DNA of 64,000 bases from CAIVPM01 sp964477265 (GCA_964477265.1 CAYZDJ010000005.1:124001-188000), one strand, 5' to 3'. Positions 8,635 through 18,197 are shown, counted from the first letter of the stretch. Made by a program: numbers and translations. Notes: a model not told the origin generated them from the sequence alone.

Positions 8635-9137
8635 TGGTGCAAATGTAATGGCAGAACGTATTACTTTAAATTGTAGCCTATCCTTAATCTGCACATAATT
8701 TATTTGCCAAAGTTGCTAAGTAGTTTCGCAGAATTAAATTTGAAAATAAATTCTCACAGATAACATGGAGCCATATCATCAATACTCAGTTGTCTCTGTG
8801 TTTCTTAAACTCAGTGATAGCAGTGGTAAAATCTCTAATTCAGTTATTTTAAACACTATAAATTTTAAGCAACTTCTATGACATATTGTATGTATGATTA
8901 TTTGCTTAGGTGATTTATTGCATTTTCTCTAGCAATCAAAATAAAATACTAATAGGTTGTTTATTTAGTTAAAGATAGATTGCTTCGTTGGGCAAGAAAC
9001 CAATCTCGCAATGACTTTGACTGAAATTGGTTTACGCTATTACTAAAGAGGTATAGGTAAGTTTGCAGCCTCAATAGCATCTACAATATTCTTTCAAAAA
9101 CTTTAAATCTTTTACATTTGCAGCCTAAACAATTGCT
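8635..9137. other. Intergenic region between divergent genes, with a small repeat and the hutU promoter
   Basis: About 500 bases without a supportable gene. It holds a copy of a widespread short repeat (AGATTGCTTCG ... TCTCGCAATGAC, 8977-9012) and, at its right end, a TAnnTTTG promoter box for hutU. A loose match to the CACAGAT/TCTGTGTT repeat type occurs near 8755-8810. The rest is AT-rich with no clear structure. Confidence 0.5.
9113..9120 (+). promoter_or_regulatory. Bacteroidota -7 box (TACATTTG) for hutU
   Basis: TACATTTG fits the TAnnTTTG consensus of the Bacteroidota primary sigma factor. Transcription would begin about 7 bases later, giving a leader of roughly 10 bases before the ATG at 9138. 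No convincing -33 TTTG was seen at the usual distance. Confidence 0.6.
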
Positions 9138-10817
9138 ATGTCAACTACTACAAATACACGCTACGATGCAGTAAAATACAAAACCCCTACAGGCAGCACC
9201 TTAAACTGCAAAGGCTGGGTGCAGGAAGCTGCTTTAAGAATGTTGCTTAATAACCTTGACCCAGAAGTTGCTGAACGCCCAGATGATTTAATTGTTTATG
9301 GTGGTCGTGGCAAGGCTGCAAGAAATTTTGAGGCACTTGATTTAATCATTAAAGGCTTAAAGGATTTGAATGATGATGAAACTTTATTGATACAAAGTGG
9401 CAAGCCTGTTGCCATCCTTAAAACCCATCCTGATAGCCCAAGGGTTTTATTATCAAATTCTCAATTAGTGCCTAACTGGGCAAACTGGAAACACTTTGAT
9501 GAGCTGGAGAAAAAAGGCTTGATGATGTATGGGCAAATGACTGCTGGAAGTTGGATTTATATAGGCAGCCAGGGCATTGTGCAAGGAACTTATGAAACAT
9601 TTGCTGCTGTTGCAGATAAACATTTTGGTGGCACTTTAAAAGGTACATTAACTGTTACTGCTGGTTTGGGTGGAATGGGTGGAGCTCAGCCATTAGCAGC
9701 TGCAATGTGCGAAGGTGTGATACTTTGTGCAGAAGTGGAAGAATGGAGAATTGATAAAAGATTAGAAACAAAATACCTTGATGAAAAATATCTAAATATT
9801 GATGAAGCCATTGATGCTGCATTAAAAGCAAAAGCAGAGCAAAGACCTGTAAGTATAGGTGTTTTGTGCAATGCTGTTGCCTTATTACAAAGGTTGATTG
9901 AAAGAAATATTACTATTGATGTATTAACAGACCAAACATCTGCACACGACCCTTTGGTTGGTTATATTCCACACACATTAACCAATGAACAAGCCAATGT
10001 TTTAAGAGGAGAGAATAAAGAGCAATATCTTGCTTTGGCTTATGATAGTATGAAGTTACACGTTGAGTTAATGTTAGAATTACAAAAACGTGGAGCTATC
10101 ACTTTTGACTATGGAAATAATTTGAGAGCAAGAGCTCAGGAACACGGTTTGCAAAATGCATTTGATTTTCCTGGCTTTGTGCCAGCATATATACGTCCTT
10201 TGTTTTGTGAAGGAAAAGGACCATTTCGTTGGGCTGCATTAAGTGGAGACCCAGCAGACATAGCTGTTACAGACGAAGTAATTATGAATATGTTTCCTAA
10301 CAATACTGGTATGTTGCGTTGGATGAAAATGGCAAAAGAAAAAATTGCTTTTCAAGGGTTGCCTGCACGTATTTGTTGGTTGGGTCAAGGCGAAAGAGAA
10401 AAAGCTGGACAAGCATTTAATGAATTAGTAAGAACAGGAAAAGTAAAAGCCCCAATTGTTATTGGTCGTGACCATTTAGATACTGGAAGTGTGGCAAGTC
10501 CTAACAGAGAAACTGAAGCAATGCTTGATGGCAGTGATGCTGTTGCAGATTGGCCAATTTTAAATGCACTTGTAAATACAGCAGGTGGTGCAAGTTGGGT
10601 TAGTTTGCATCATGGTGGTGGAGTAGGAATGGGTTATAGCATTCACAGTGGAATGGTGATTGTTGCAGATGGTACAGATGCAGCAGCAGCAAGGCTTGCA
10701 AGAGTTTTAAGAAACGACCCAGGAATGGGAGTAATAAGACACGCAGATGCTGGCTATGACATTGCAAAGGAAACTGCTAAAGAACATAATTTAGATATTC
10801 AGCATCGTCTTTTATAA
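9138..10817 (+). CDS. hutU: Urocanate hydratase
   Basis: A 559-residue cytoplasmic enzyme of full family length that converts urocanate to imidazolonepropionate in histidine degradation. Visible features are the NAD-binding stretch GLGGMGGAQP and the conserved QGLPARICWLGQGE, with Cys413 as the expected catalytic-site cysteine; DQTSAHDPL and GGGVGMGYS are also family-typical. No hutH, hutI or hutG lies next to it, so the pathway genes are dispersed or outside the window. A TACATTTG promoter box lies 18 bases upstream, giving a very short leader. Confidence 0.97.
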   Translation: MSTTTNTRYDAVKYKTPTGSTLNCKGWVQEAALRMLLNNLDPEVAERPDDLIVYGGRGKAARNFEALDLIIKGLKDLNDDETLLIQSGKPVAILKTHPDSPRVLLSNSQLVPNWANWKHFDELEKKGLMMYGQMTAGSWIYIGSQGIVQGTYETFAAVADKHFGGTLKGTLTVTAGLGGMGGAQPLAAAMCEGVILCAEVEEWRIDKRLETKYLDEKYLNIDEAIDAALKAKAEQRPVSIGVLCNAVALLQRLIERNITIDVLTDQTSAHDPLVGYIPHTLTNEQANVLRGENKEQYLALAYDSMKLHVELMLELQKRGAITFDYGNNLRARAQEHGLQNAFDFPGFVPAYIRPLFCEGKGPFRWAALSGDPADIAVTDEVIMNMFPNNTGMLRWMKMAKEKIAFQGLPARICWLGQGEREKAGQAFNELVRTGKVKAPIVIGRDHLDTGSVASPNRETEAMLDGSDAVADWPILNALVNTAGGASWVSLHHGGGVGMGYSIHSGMVIVADGTDAAAARLARVLRNDPGMGVIRHADAGYDIAKETAKEHNLDIQHRLL

Positions 10818-10850
10818 ATACTATTTTTTCTGTAGTAGTTTGAAAAGTGA

Positions 10851-11630
10851 TTAATGTGGCTTAAAAGCATTTATTCCATAAGTCATTAACATACTAACGG
10901 TAATTATTATTATTAAAACTAAATACATCCATAAGTAGTTTAATGCAACAAAAAATATTCTCAAAATTCTATTACCTTTTGGAACAAAGTTGAAGAACTG
11001 ATACAGCGTAATAAAGGAGAAAACAAAGCATAGAATTGCTGAAAGAAAAGTTAGAAAGAAAATTTTTGTTTTAGTATATAATATTAGCAATGGCATACAA
11101 ATAATGCCAATGAATATATGAAACCCAGATATATAAGAATTTGCAACAAAGTGTTGTAAATAATTATAGTTATATTTTTTAAAAGCCAAATAAGATGCGA
11201 AAGATGTAAATGGTAAATACATCAAAATTGAAATGGCATAATGGTCGCTAACCCAATTCACAAAATGACTAACCTTATTATTCATTAATTGTGTTTTTTG
11301 TTTTGGCATACTCTCCAATACAATTTCGCTAATATGAAAATAATGGTTTAAAAAACTGTATATACCTGCTAATAAAAAAATAAAAGCAAAAGGTCTAAAA
11401 TGCTTAACCCTTTTGCCTTGTATAAATTCCCTGATACTATTTCCTGGTCTGGTAAAAAGTTCTTTTAAGGTGTATAAAAAACCTTTCTCAAAATGAAATA
11501 AACTATGCTGTATATCGTGCCATAAAAAGTGCAAACTAATATCGTGTGTGGATGCAGCCTGACCACATTCTTTGCAATATTTTCCAGTTAGTTCTTCTGT
11601 ACAATTGTTGCATGTATTATTGCTATTCAT
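10851..11630 (-). CDS. DUF3667 membrane protein with N-terminal zinc ribbon
   Basis: A 259-residue protein. Cys7, Cys10, Cys19 and Cys22 form a short zinc-ribbon pattern, followed by the DUF3667 core (HDIQHSLFHFEKGFLYTLKE, then RPGNSIREFIQGKR and HFRPFAF). About five hydrophobic segments follow, so it sits in the inner membrane with a cytoplasmic ribbon. The family is common in Bacteroidota and has no established function. It is transcribed towards hutU (33 bases between the ends), and no terminator is evident between them. Confidence 0.8.
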   Translation of the reverse strand: MNSNNTCNNCTEELTGKYCKECGQAASTHDISLHFLWHDIQHSLFHFEKGFLYTLKELFTRPGNSIREFIQGKRVKHFRPFAFIFLLAGIYSFLNHYFHISEIVLESMPKQKTQLMNNKVSHFVNWVSDHYAISILMYLPFTSFASYLAFKKYNYNYLQHFVANSYISGFHIFIGIICMPLLILYTKTKIFFLTFLSAILCFVFSFITLYQFFNFVPKGNRILRIFFVALNYLWMYLVLIIIITVSMLMTYGINAFKPH

Positions 11631-11869
11631 CTTTTCAGTGTTTGTGCAAATAAATAGAAAATAAGATGATTTAAATAAATTGTCATCGAATGACAGTAAA
11701 AGTAAATTTTAGACAAATTGTAATAAGTAGCTTTTAAAATACACGCCCATTCATTTAACTTTTAATAATCTATTGCCAACCCCTAACTTCGCTTGAATCA
11801 TTTTCAGTTTAGTTTTAAAATGATTATTACAATCTTTAAATAACATTTTTTATTCGTTAAATAAGTAAT

Positions 11870-12361
11870 ATGGCATCTTTTGATATAGCAAGTAAAGTAG
11901 ATTTACAAACATTAGACAATGCAATTAATGTTGTAAAAAAGGAAATTCAAAATCGTTTTGATTTTCGTGGTTCACATTTTGAAATGGAGTTGGATAAAAA
12001 GAATTTCATTGTAAAGGTAGAAGCAGAAAGTGATATGAAAATGCAGCAGGTGGTTGATGTAATTTTGAGTCGTGGAATTAAGCAAGGCATTGATGGCAAT
12101 GCTTTTGACTTTAGTAAAGAAGCTTATCCAAGTGGTAAGATTGTAAAGAAGGAAGTTGAAGTAAGGAATGGTTTAAAGCAAGACGATGCTAAGAAAATTG
12201 TAAAAGCAATTAAAGACAGTGGGCTAAAAGTTCAGGCTGCAATTATGGATAATATTATTCGCGTTACCGGCAAAAAAATTGATGATTTACAGGATGTAAT
12301 TGCATTGTGCCGTAGCAGCAATTTTGGTATTCCTTTGCAATATGAAAATATGAAAAGCTAG
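11870..12361 (+). CDS. yajQ: YajQ family cyclic-di-GMP / nucleotide-binding protein
   Basis: A 163-residue cytoplasmic protein of exact family length. The N-terminus MASFDIASKVDLQTLDNAIN and the internal NRFDFRGS are strong YajQ signatures. The family has two ferredoxin-like folds; some members bind cyclic-di-GMP and act as transcriptional co-regulators, but a role in Bacteroidota is not established. It stands alone: upstream is a 239-base gap with no clear promoter, and downstream the signal peptidase gene has its own promoter box. Confidence 0.93.
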   Translation: MASFDIASKVDLQTLDNAINVVKKEIQNRFDFRGSHFEMELDKKNFIVKVEAESDMKMQQVVDVILSRGIKQGIDGNAFDFSKEAYPSGKIVKKEVEVRNGLKQDDAKKIVKAIKDSGLKVQAAIMDNIIRVTGKKIDDLQDVIALCRSSNFGIPLQYENMKS

Positions 12362-12512
12362 AATAGCTTTTTAACAGATGAGTGTGCAGTTTAAATACAG
12401 CATTTATTCAGCCTAAATCCTAATATTTTCTTAAATCCATTGTTTTTTATTTACTGGTGTGTAATATTTTACAACACTTGCACACACACTACAAAACTTG
12501 GGTGCATAAACC

Positions 12513-12520
12513 TACATTTG
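12513..12520 (+). promoter_or_regulatory. Bacteroidota -7 box (TACATTTG) for the signal peptidase gene
   Basis: TACATTTG lies 22 bases before the ATG at 12543 and has the same eight bases as the hutU box. The predicted leader is about 15 bases. The only TTG upstream is at the wrong distance for a canonical -33 element. Confidence 0.5.
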
Positions 12521-12542
12521 CAACTCTTTTTAAAAACAATTT

Positions 12543-14066
12543 ATGGGATTATTTTTATTTATTATTGGCACTATTGGCTGGCATATTGGTATGTATGGCA
12601 TGTTTAAAAAAGCTGGCATTGAGCCATGGAAAGCCCTTATCCCATTTTACAATACATGGCTTATTGTTGAAAAATGCCATTTAAAAAAATATTGGTTCTG
12701 GCTACAACTAATACCTATTGCAGGACAGTTTATTACCATTTGGATTACCATTATTTTTACGATGCATTTTAATCGTACAAACCTTATACACCATGCTTTT
12801 GCTACGTTTTTGCCTTTTATTTATTTTCCATATTTGGGCTTTAGTACTAAAGAAAAATTTGTTGGTCAATCAGCATTCGATAAATATAAAAAACCTGCAT
12901 CTCGCGAGTGGATAGATGCTATAGTTTTTGCTGTTGTAGCTGCAACCATTATAAGGACATTTGTATTTGAAGCTTATGTTATTCCAACAGGTTCAATGGA
13001 AAAAACATTGCAGGTAAATGACTTTTTATTTGTAAACAAAATATCTTATGGACAGCGTATTCCTAAAACTCCATTAAGCTTTCCTTTTGTACATAACTTA
13101 TTACCTTTTTCTCAAAAGCCTTCTTACTTAAAATGGATTCAATTGCCTTATAAAAGATTGCCAGGTTATACAGAGGTTCAAAGAAATGATGTTGTAGTAT
13201 TTAATTTCCCTGCTGGCGATACTATAATTAATTTGGAAGGTTTTGGCTCAGGAGTGCCATATTATGACGTAGTAAGGGCAAGAGGAAGAGATTGGACTTG
13301 GCAAGAGTTTGGTGAAAATATTATAGTGCATCCTTACGATAAAGCAGATAATTATATTAAACGCTGTGTAGGTATTGCTGGCGATAGCTTAAAAGTTGTA
13401 GATGGTGTTTTATATATCAATAACCAAAAAGCATTTGTTGCACCAGACGCACAAACAACTTATATTATATCTACAAAAGGAAATACGCCAATAAACTTTG
13501 AAGAATTGAAAAACACAGATAAAATATTTGTAAGGAATGATGAAAAGTACGAAGAATATCACAAGACAATAAATGATAGCATTAGATTATTTGGCAGAGC
13601 TCAAATTTCTTTAAATGCTAGTGAATATGCTGTAATGAAAGGTAAAAGTTTTGTAAACAATATCGTGCCTGAAATAGAGCAAGTGGATCAATGGAGAATA
13701 TTTCCTTATGACGCTAATTACAACTGGAATGTAGATAATTATGGCACTATATGGATACCAAAAAAAGGAACAACAATAAGTTTAAATCTAATGAATTTGC
13801 CACTTTATTATAGATTGATTTCAGTATATGAAGATCACAAACTTGAAGTAAAGACAGATGGAATTTATATTGATGATAAATTATCAACTACTTATACTTT
13901 TAAATATAATTACTACTGGATGATGGGTGATAACAGGCACAACAGTCAGGACAGCAGATTTTGGGGTTTTGTGCCAGAAACGCATATAGTTGGTAAAGCT
14001 TCATTAATATGGTTTAGTTGGGATGGTGGCCCAAGGTGGAGCAGGATATTTAAGGGTATTAAGTAA
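12543..14066 (+). CDS. lepB: Signal peptidase I with an N-terminal membrane domain
   Basis: A 507-residue inner-membrane peptidase that removes signal peptides from Sec and Tat substrates. The catalytic Ser151 lies in PTGSMEKTL and the general-base Lys273 in YIKRCVGIAGDSL; the C-terminal GDNRHNSQDSR is the usual box E. It is much longer than a typical bacterial enzyme. The first ~100 residues form an extra domain with several hydrophobic segments (GIEPWKALIPFYN suggests a DUF5684-like fold), and there is a long insert between the lysine box and the GDNR box. Large signal peptidases of this build occur in Bacteroidota. It sits upstream of the tryptophan dioxygenase gene with a 72-base gap. Confidence 0.94.
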   Translation: MGLFLFIIGTIGWHIGMYGMFKKAGIEPWKALIPFYNTWLIVEKCHLKKYWFWLQLIPIAGQFITIWITIIFTMHFNRTNLIHHAFATFLPFIYFPYLGFSTKEKFVGQSAFDKYKKPASREWIDAIVFAVVAATIIRTFVFEAYVIPTGSMEKTLQVNDFLFVNKISYGQRIPKTPLSFPFVHNLLPFSQKPSYLKWIQLPYKRLPGYTEVQRNDVVVFNFPAGDTIINLEGFGSGVPYYDVVRARGRDWTWQEFGENIIVHPYDKADNYIKRCVGIAGDSLKVVDGVLYINNQKAFVAPDAQTTYIISTKGNTPINFEELKNTDKIFVRNDEKYEEYHKTINDSIRLFGRAQISLNASEYAVMKGKSFVNNIVPEIEQVDQWRIFPYDANYNWNVDNYGTIWIPKKGTTISLNLMNLPLYYRLISVYEDHKLEVKTDGIYIDDKLSTTYTFKYNYYWMMGDNRHNSQDSRFWGFVPETHIVGKASLIWFSWDGGPRWSRIFKGIK

Positions 14067-14097
14067 TGTAAGATATACGATGTTAGAAGTACAATGT

Positions 14098-14132
14098 GTT
14101 ACTATTAACTATTCACTGTTAACTATTAACTA
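14098..14132. repeat. Short degenerate tandem repeat of the TTAACTATTAACTATTCAC type
   Basis: Two imperfect copies of an ~18-base unit built on ACTATTAACTA lie between lepB and kynA. A related AGTGATTAATGATTAA string occurs at 22023-22052. Confidence 0.5.
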
Positions 14133-14138
14133 AAGAGA

Positions 14139-15071
14139 ATGACACGAGAAGAACTTTTGCAAGCCATAGATGAAAAATATGCAGCCATTGGTCAGGATGC
14201 TAATGTGCATTTAGCAGGATTACTTGCTGCAAAACCTATTACTTATTGGGAATATATACAGGTTGATGCATTGCTTGGATTGCAAAGTCAGCGTACACAA
14301 ATGCCAGATGAAATGGTGTTTATAATGTATCACCAGATAAATGAGTTGTTGTTTAAAATGGTATTGTGGGAGATTGCCCAGGTATCAGAGGCACAAAGCA
14401 TTTCAGCAGAAAAATTCAGCTTACACTTAAACAGGATAAGCAGGTATTTTGATTTACTTGCAGAATCTTTTGCCATTATGGGTGATGGTATGTTGCCAGA
14501 GCAATATATGCAATTCAGAAATACGCTTACTCCTGCAAGTGGCTTTCAGAGTGCACAGTATAGAAAAATAGAATTTGCCAGCACAGAACTTATTAATTTA
14601 ATTGACATAAGGTTTAGAGCTACTATAGATAGGAACACGCCTTTTGAACATGCTTTTGATCATTTATATTGGCAGGCAGCAGGAAAAGATTATGCTACAG
14701 GAAAAAAATCAATGTTGCTAAGCAATTTCGAGAAAAAATACCACGAAGAGTTTATCAGCTTCATGAAGTTTTACAACACCAATAACCTTTATACAAAATA
14801 TAAATCATTACCACAAGCAGACAGAGAAAATAAACAACTTATTAATGCAATGAGGCATTATGATTATACTGTAAATGTTCGTTGGGTAATGGCACATTTA
14901 AATGCTGCAAAAAAATATATTGGTGATGGTGAAGCTACTGGTGGCAGCCATTGGCAGAAGTATATGCACCCACGTTATCAGAAAAGAATTTTCTTTCCAA
15001 GCATTTGGAGCGAGGAAGAATTACAAAACTGGGGCATTACTAATTTAGAAGGCATTGAGTTGATTAAATAA
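14139..15071 (+). CDS. kynA: Tryptophan 2,3-dioxygenase family protein
   Basis: A 310-residue cytoplasmic haem enzyme that opens the indole ring of tryptophan to N-formylkynurenine. Family features are YWEYIQVDALLGLQ near residue 45, then HQINELLFKMVLWEI, FQSAQYRKIE, and GGSHWQKYM near the C-terminus. No kynureninase or kynurenine formamidase lies beside it, so it may feed a dispersed pathway. The upstream gap carries short direct repeats (GTTAACTATT-type, 14098-14132), and a long hairpin terminator follows the gene. Substrate assignment follows the family; some TDO-like proteins act on other indoles. Confidence 0.88.
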   Translation: MTREELLQAIDEKYAAIGQDANVHLAGLLAAKPITYWEYIQVDALLGLQSQRTQMPDEMVFIMYHQINELLFKMVLWEIAQVSEAQSISAEKFSLHLNRISRYFDLLAESFAIMGDGMLPEQYMQFRNTLTPASGFQSAQYRKIEFASTELINLIDIRFRATIDRNTPFEHAFDHLYWQAAGKDYATGKKSMLLSNFEKKYHEEFISFMKFYNTNNLYTKYKSLPQADRENKQLINAMRHYDYTVNVRWVMAHLNAAKKYIGDGEATGGSHWQKYMHPRYQKRIFFPSIWSEEELQNWGITNLEGIELIK

Positions 15072-15099
15072 TTTGCTCTAAGCCATAACAAGTTTTTAG

Positions 15100-15156
15100 A
15101 AAAGCAATGAATATGAAGCATTAAGTAATGCTTTATGTTCATTGCTTTTTTTCTTT
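15100..15156 (+). terminator. Long hairpin terminator after kynA
   Basis: Two 24-base arms (15100-15123 and 15126-15149) pair almost fully, with two G-T pairs and a two-base loop. The T-run continues from the 3' arm (15145-15152). It is unusually long for a terminator. Confidence 0.85.
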
Positions 15157-15353
15157 TAAAGTTTGGTAAAATTTTTACTTTGCCTTTTGTTTAAAATTGT
15201 AAAAAATATTGCTGCAATGCCACTTAAACGCTTTAATTACCTGCAATCAATTCTTTATTATTTTTTCTATCAGGCTATTCAACCATTTATAACTTTAGTA
15301 GTCATTTACGTCGTTTATACTCCAAATTTGCAAAACAATTATATATAAGTACA

Positions 15354-17972
15354 ATGAAGAAAATAAGTTTATTAGCTCTGTTAAGTATTACAATGATGGT
15401 ATCTTTTGCTCAATTTCAAGGTGGCACAAGAGGTGCTGGAGCAAGAGGAAATAATGGCCAAATGAATATTGGGCATTTTTATGGAAAAATAGTAGATAGC
15501 AAAACAAATAAAGGTATCGAGGGGGTTACTATTCAGTTAAAAGGAAATAAGTTTGATACTGTTACCAAACAAATGAAGGAAGTTGTATTAAGAACACTTT
15601 TGACTGAAGCAAATGGTGACTTTAGCTTAGAAGGCTTAATGGTTTTTGGAAATTTTAAATTTAAAGCAACTGCCATTGGTTATAAGGTTTTGGAAAAGCA
15701 AGTAACATTTGGCATTAAAATGCCACAGCAAGGTCAGTCTCCAGATATGCAACAAATGATGGCAATGGCAGATAAGGATTTAGGCAACTTGAAAATGGAA
15801 CAAAGTAGCGAAGATTTAAGTGGGGTAACAGTTACATCTACTTCCAAACAACAATTTGAATTAGGAATTGACCGAAAAGTATTTAATGTAGATAAAAACC
15901 TTGTAAGTGCAGGACAGACAGCAAGCGAATTAATGAAAAGTATTCCAAGCGTTAGTGTAGATGTTGATGGCAACGTAACTTTAAGAAATGCTACACCAAC
16001 TATTTTTGTTGATGGCAGACCCACTACTTTAACACTTGATCAAATACCTGTTGACATAATTGACAAGGTAGAAATTATAACAAACCCAGGTGCTAAGTAT
16101 GATGCAAGTGGAGGAAATGCTGGTATTTTAAACATTGTACTTAAAAAAAATAAAAAGAATGGGTATAATGGAAACGTAAGGTTAGGTGTTGATAGCAGGG
16201 CAAAAATTAATTCAGGAGCAGATATTAGTTTGCGTCAGAATAAAGTAAATTTTACTGCAAGTGCTAATTACAATCAACGTAAATCAATATCTACTAATAA
16301 GGCTTATACACAATTCTTCACTTCGCCAGACACGCTTATTAATTCTCTTGAAGATGCTACTAACAATGGCTATTTTATGTTTTTCAGGGGCGGTTTAGAT
16401 TATTTTGTAGATAACAGAAACACATTTACTTTAAATGGCAACTTTAGCAGAGGACACTTTGATAACAGTGCTTTACAGGGTGTTGATTCATCTTCTTTAC
16501 TAACAAAATATGCAACCACAAGCAGGAATAGTTTAAGCAATTTTAATATGAGAAACTATGGTTTGCAGCTTAGCTATAAACACAACTTTGCCGAAACTGG
16601 GCATAGCTTAAGTGCTGATATGAATTATAACTATAGCAAAACCGACAGGCTTACTGATAACACTACTTCATATCAAAATACTGGCAGCCAGTTTTTGCAA
16701 TCAACAGATGGCAGGGGCTTAAACAAATTTTTAACATCACAAATTGATTATGAAAACCAGCTATCAGGCAATGCAAAATTTGAAGCAGGCCTGCGTAGTG
16801 CCAACAGGAATTTTGAAACAGAGAGCTATCAGTATATCAACACATTTTTAAATAGCAAATCAAGTGTAAGGTATAAGTTTAAAGATAATGTATATGCTGC
16901 TTACACAACCTATAGCTTTAAGCACAATAAAACAAGTTATCAATTGGGCTTGCGTGCAGAGAGCAGCGATTATACAGGAACATTGCAAACCCTTGCTGGT
17001 GCTGACTCTTCAAGCTTTAATATCAACTATGCCATCAGTTTGTTTCCAAGTGTTTTTATTACACATAAGCTAAATGATAAAGCAGATTTGCAGTTAAATT
17101 ATTCACGTAGGGTTAATCGTCCTAACTTCTTTCAGCTATTGCCAAGCTACGATTTTAACGACCCTCAAAATCCAACAGTTGGTAATCCTAACTTAATTCC
17201 TGAGTTTACACATTCGTTGGAAGTAAATTACAACAATGCCTATAAAAAATCATCCAACTTTTTGGCAACCGTTTACTTTAAGCATAGCAATAATTTAATT
17301 ACAAATTATATTTATAAAGATTATAACAGGTTAACAAATAAAACTGGTGACAGTCTTTATTATGGAAGCTATATTAATGCAAACACAAGCTACAGCTATG
17401 GTGTAGAGCTTACCAATAAAATGCCTGTTACAAAATGGTGGGATATTATGGTGAACTTTAACATTTATAATGCTCAAATTAATGCCACTATTCCAAACCA
17501 ATCTATTGATAATAATTTAGTGAGTTGGTTTGGTAAATTTAACTCAACTTTTAAATGGAGCAAGGGCTGGAGCTTTCAGATTAACTGGGACTTTAAAAGC
17601 AAATCGATCTTACCACAAGGTGGAGGTGGTGGAGGAATGCGTGGAGGAGGAATGTTTGGGGGAGGGCCACAAACATTGGCACAAGGTTATATTTTACCAA
17701 GGTGGTATGATGTTGATCTTGCACTTCGAAAAGAATGGACATGGAAAAATGGACAAGGAGGCAGCATAAATTTAAGTATTAACGATGTGTTTAGGGCAAG
17801 AAGGTTGACTGAAGCAAATGCATATTATTTCTATCAAACAACTGATAAATTTAGGGATCCACAAGTGGTGCGTTTAAATTTCAGTTATCGTTTTGGAAAG
17901 CTTGATATGAATTTATTTAAACGTAAAAATACTAAAGCAGATCAAGGTGGAGGAATGGATATGATGCAGTAA
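15354..17972 (+). CDS. TonB-dependent-receptor-like outer-membrane beta-barrel protein
   Basis: An 872-residue protein with a signal peptide (cleavage near VSFAQ), a carboxypeptidase-regulatory-like domain (about residues 42-125, GKIVDSKTNKGIEGVTIQL), a plug domain (about 165-260, with IPSVSVDVDGNVTLR and NIVLKKNK), and a large C-terminal barrel of the OMP_b-brl_3 type. A glycine-rich loop (GGGGGGMRGGGMFGGG) lies near residue 760. Such proteins sit in the outer membrane and are often TonB-linked transporters, but no SusD partner is adjacent, so a substrate cannot be named. A clear terminator follows. Confidence 0.88.
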   Translation: MKKISLLALLSITMMVSFAQFQGGTRGAGARGNNGQMNIGHFYGKIVDSKTNKGIEGVTIQLKGNKFDTVTKQMKEVVLRTLLTEANGDFSLEGLMVFGNFKFKATAIGYKVLEKQVTFGIKMPQQGQSPDMQQMMAMADKDLGNLKMEQSSEDLSGVTVTSTSKQQFELGIDRKVFNVDKNLVSAGQTASELMKSIPSVSVDVDGNVTLRNATPTIFVDGRPTTLTLDQIPVDIIDKVEIITNPGAKYDASGGNAGILNIVLKKNKKNGYNGNVRLGVDSRAKINSGADISLRQNKVNFTASANYNQRKSISTNKAYTQFFTSPDTLINSLEDATNNGYFMFFRGGLDYFVDNRNTFTLNGNFSRGHFDNSALQGVDSSSLLTKYATTSRNSLSNFNMRNYGLQLSYKHNFAETGHSLSADMNYNYSKTDRLTDNTTSYQNTGSQFLQSTDGRGLNKFLTSQIDYENQLSGNAKFEAGLRSANRNFETESYQYINTFLNSKSSVRYKFKDNVYAAYTTYSFKHNKTSYQLGLRAESSDYTGTLQTLAGADSSSFNINYAISLFPSVFITHKLNDKADLQLNYSRRVNRPNFFQLLPSYDFNDPQNPTVGNPNLIPEFTHSLEVNYNNAYKKSSNFLATVYFKHSNNLITNYIYKDYNRLTNKTGDSLYYGSYINANTSYSYGVELTNKMPVTKWWDIMVNFNIYNAQINATIPNQSIDNNLVSWFGKFNSTFKWSKGWSFQINWDFKSKSILPQGGGGGGMRGGGMFGGGPQTLAQGYILPRWYDVDLALRKEWTWKNGQGGSINLSINDVFRARRLTEANAYYFYQTTDKFRDPQVVRLNFSYRFGKLDMNLFKRKNTKADQGGGMDMMQ

Positions 17973-18001
17973 AAATATCAATTCAATATTTATGATAATA
18001 G

Positions 18002-18031
18002 AGAGTTAGCACATTTGTGCTAACTCTTTTT
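18002..18031 (+). terminator. Intrinsic terminator after the beta-barrel gene
   Basis: Perfect 12-base arms (18002-18013 and 18016-18027), a two-base loop, and T-rich sequence overlapping the end of the 3' arm, 30 bases after the stop codon. Confidence 0.88.
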
Positions 18032-18090
18032 ATGTAAATGCTGGTAGGAATTAAATTAAATATTTTTTGAACTACTAAATGCAACCACCA

Positions 18091-18197
18091 GTAACTGCAT
18101 AAAGCACATCATTCTATTTGGTGGCAACAAAGTTGCCATTGAAAAAATGCGTAGCAATATTTTTTCAAAAAATAGAATGGAGTGCTGTTGCAATTAC
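18091..18197. repeat. Cloverleaf-like structured intergenic element
   Basis: An imperfect outer inverted repeat of about 28 bases (18091-18119 with 18170-18197) encloses two perfect hairpins: 18122-18128/18132-18138 (7 bp, AAA loop) and 18139-18148/18159-18168 (10 bp). Together they make a three-way junction with little unpaired sequence. Two smaller hairpins follow directly (18199-18203/18208-18212 and 18212-18216/18223-18227). No open frame or tRNA signature is present. It could be a repeated extragenic palindrome, a small non-autonomous mobile element, or a structured RNA upstream of the YARHG gene. Confidence 0.6.

Noticed and set aside
12457..12684. Alternative open frame at the start of lepB
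   Set aside because: It overlaps the signal peptidase in another frame and has no domain or signal of its own.
15163..15348. Possible small hydrophobic protein (61 residues) before the beta-barrel gene
   Set aside because: No ribosome-binding site, starts right after the kynA terminator, and the composition matches chance translation of AT-rich DNA.
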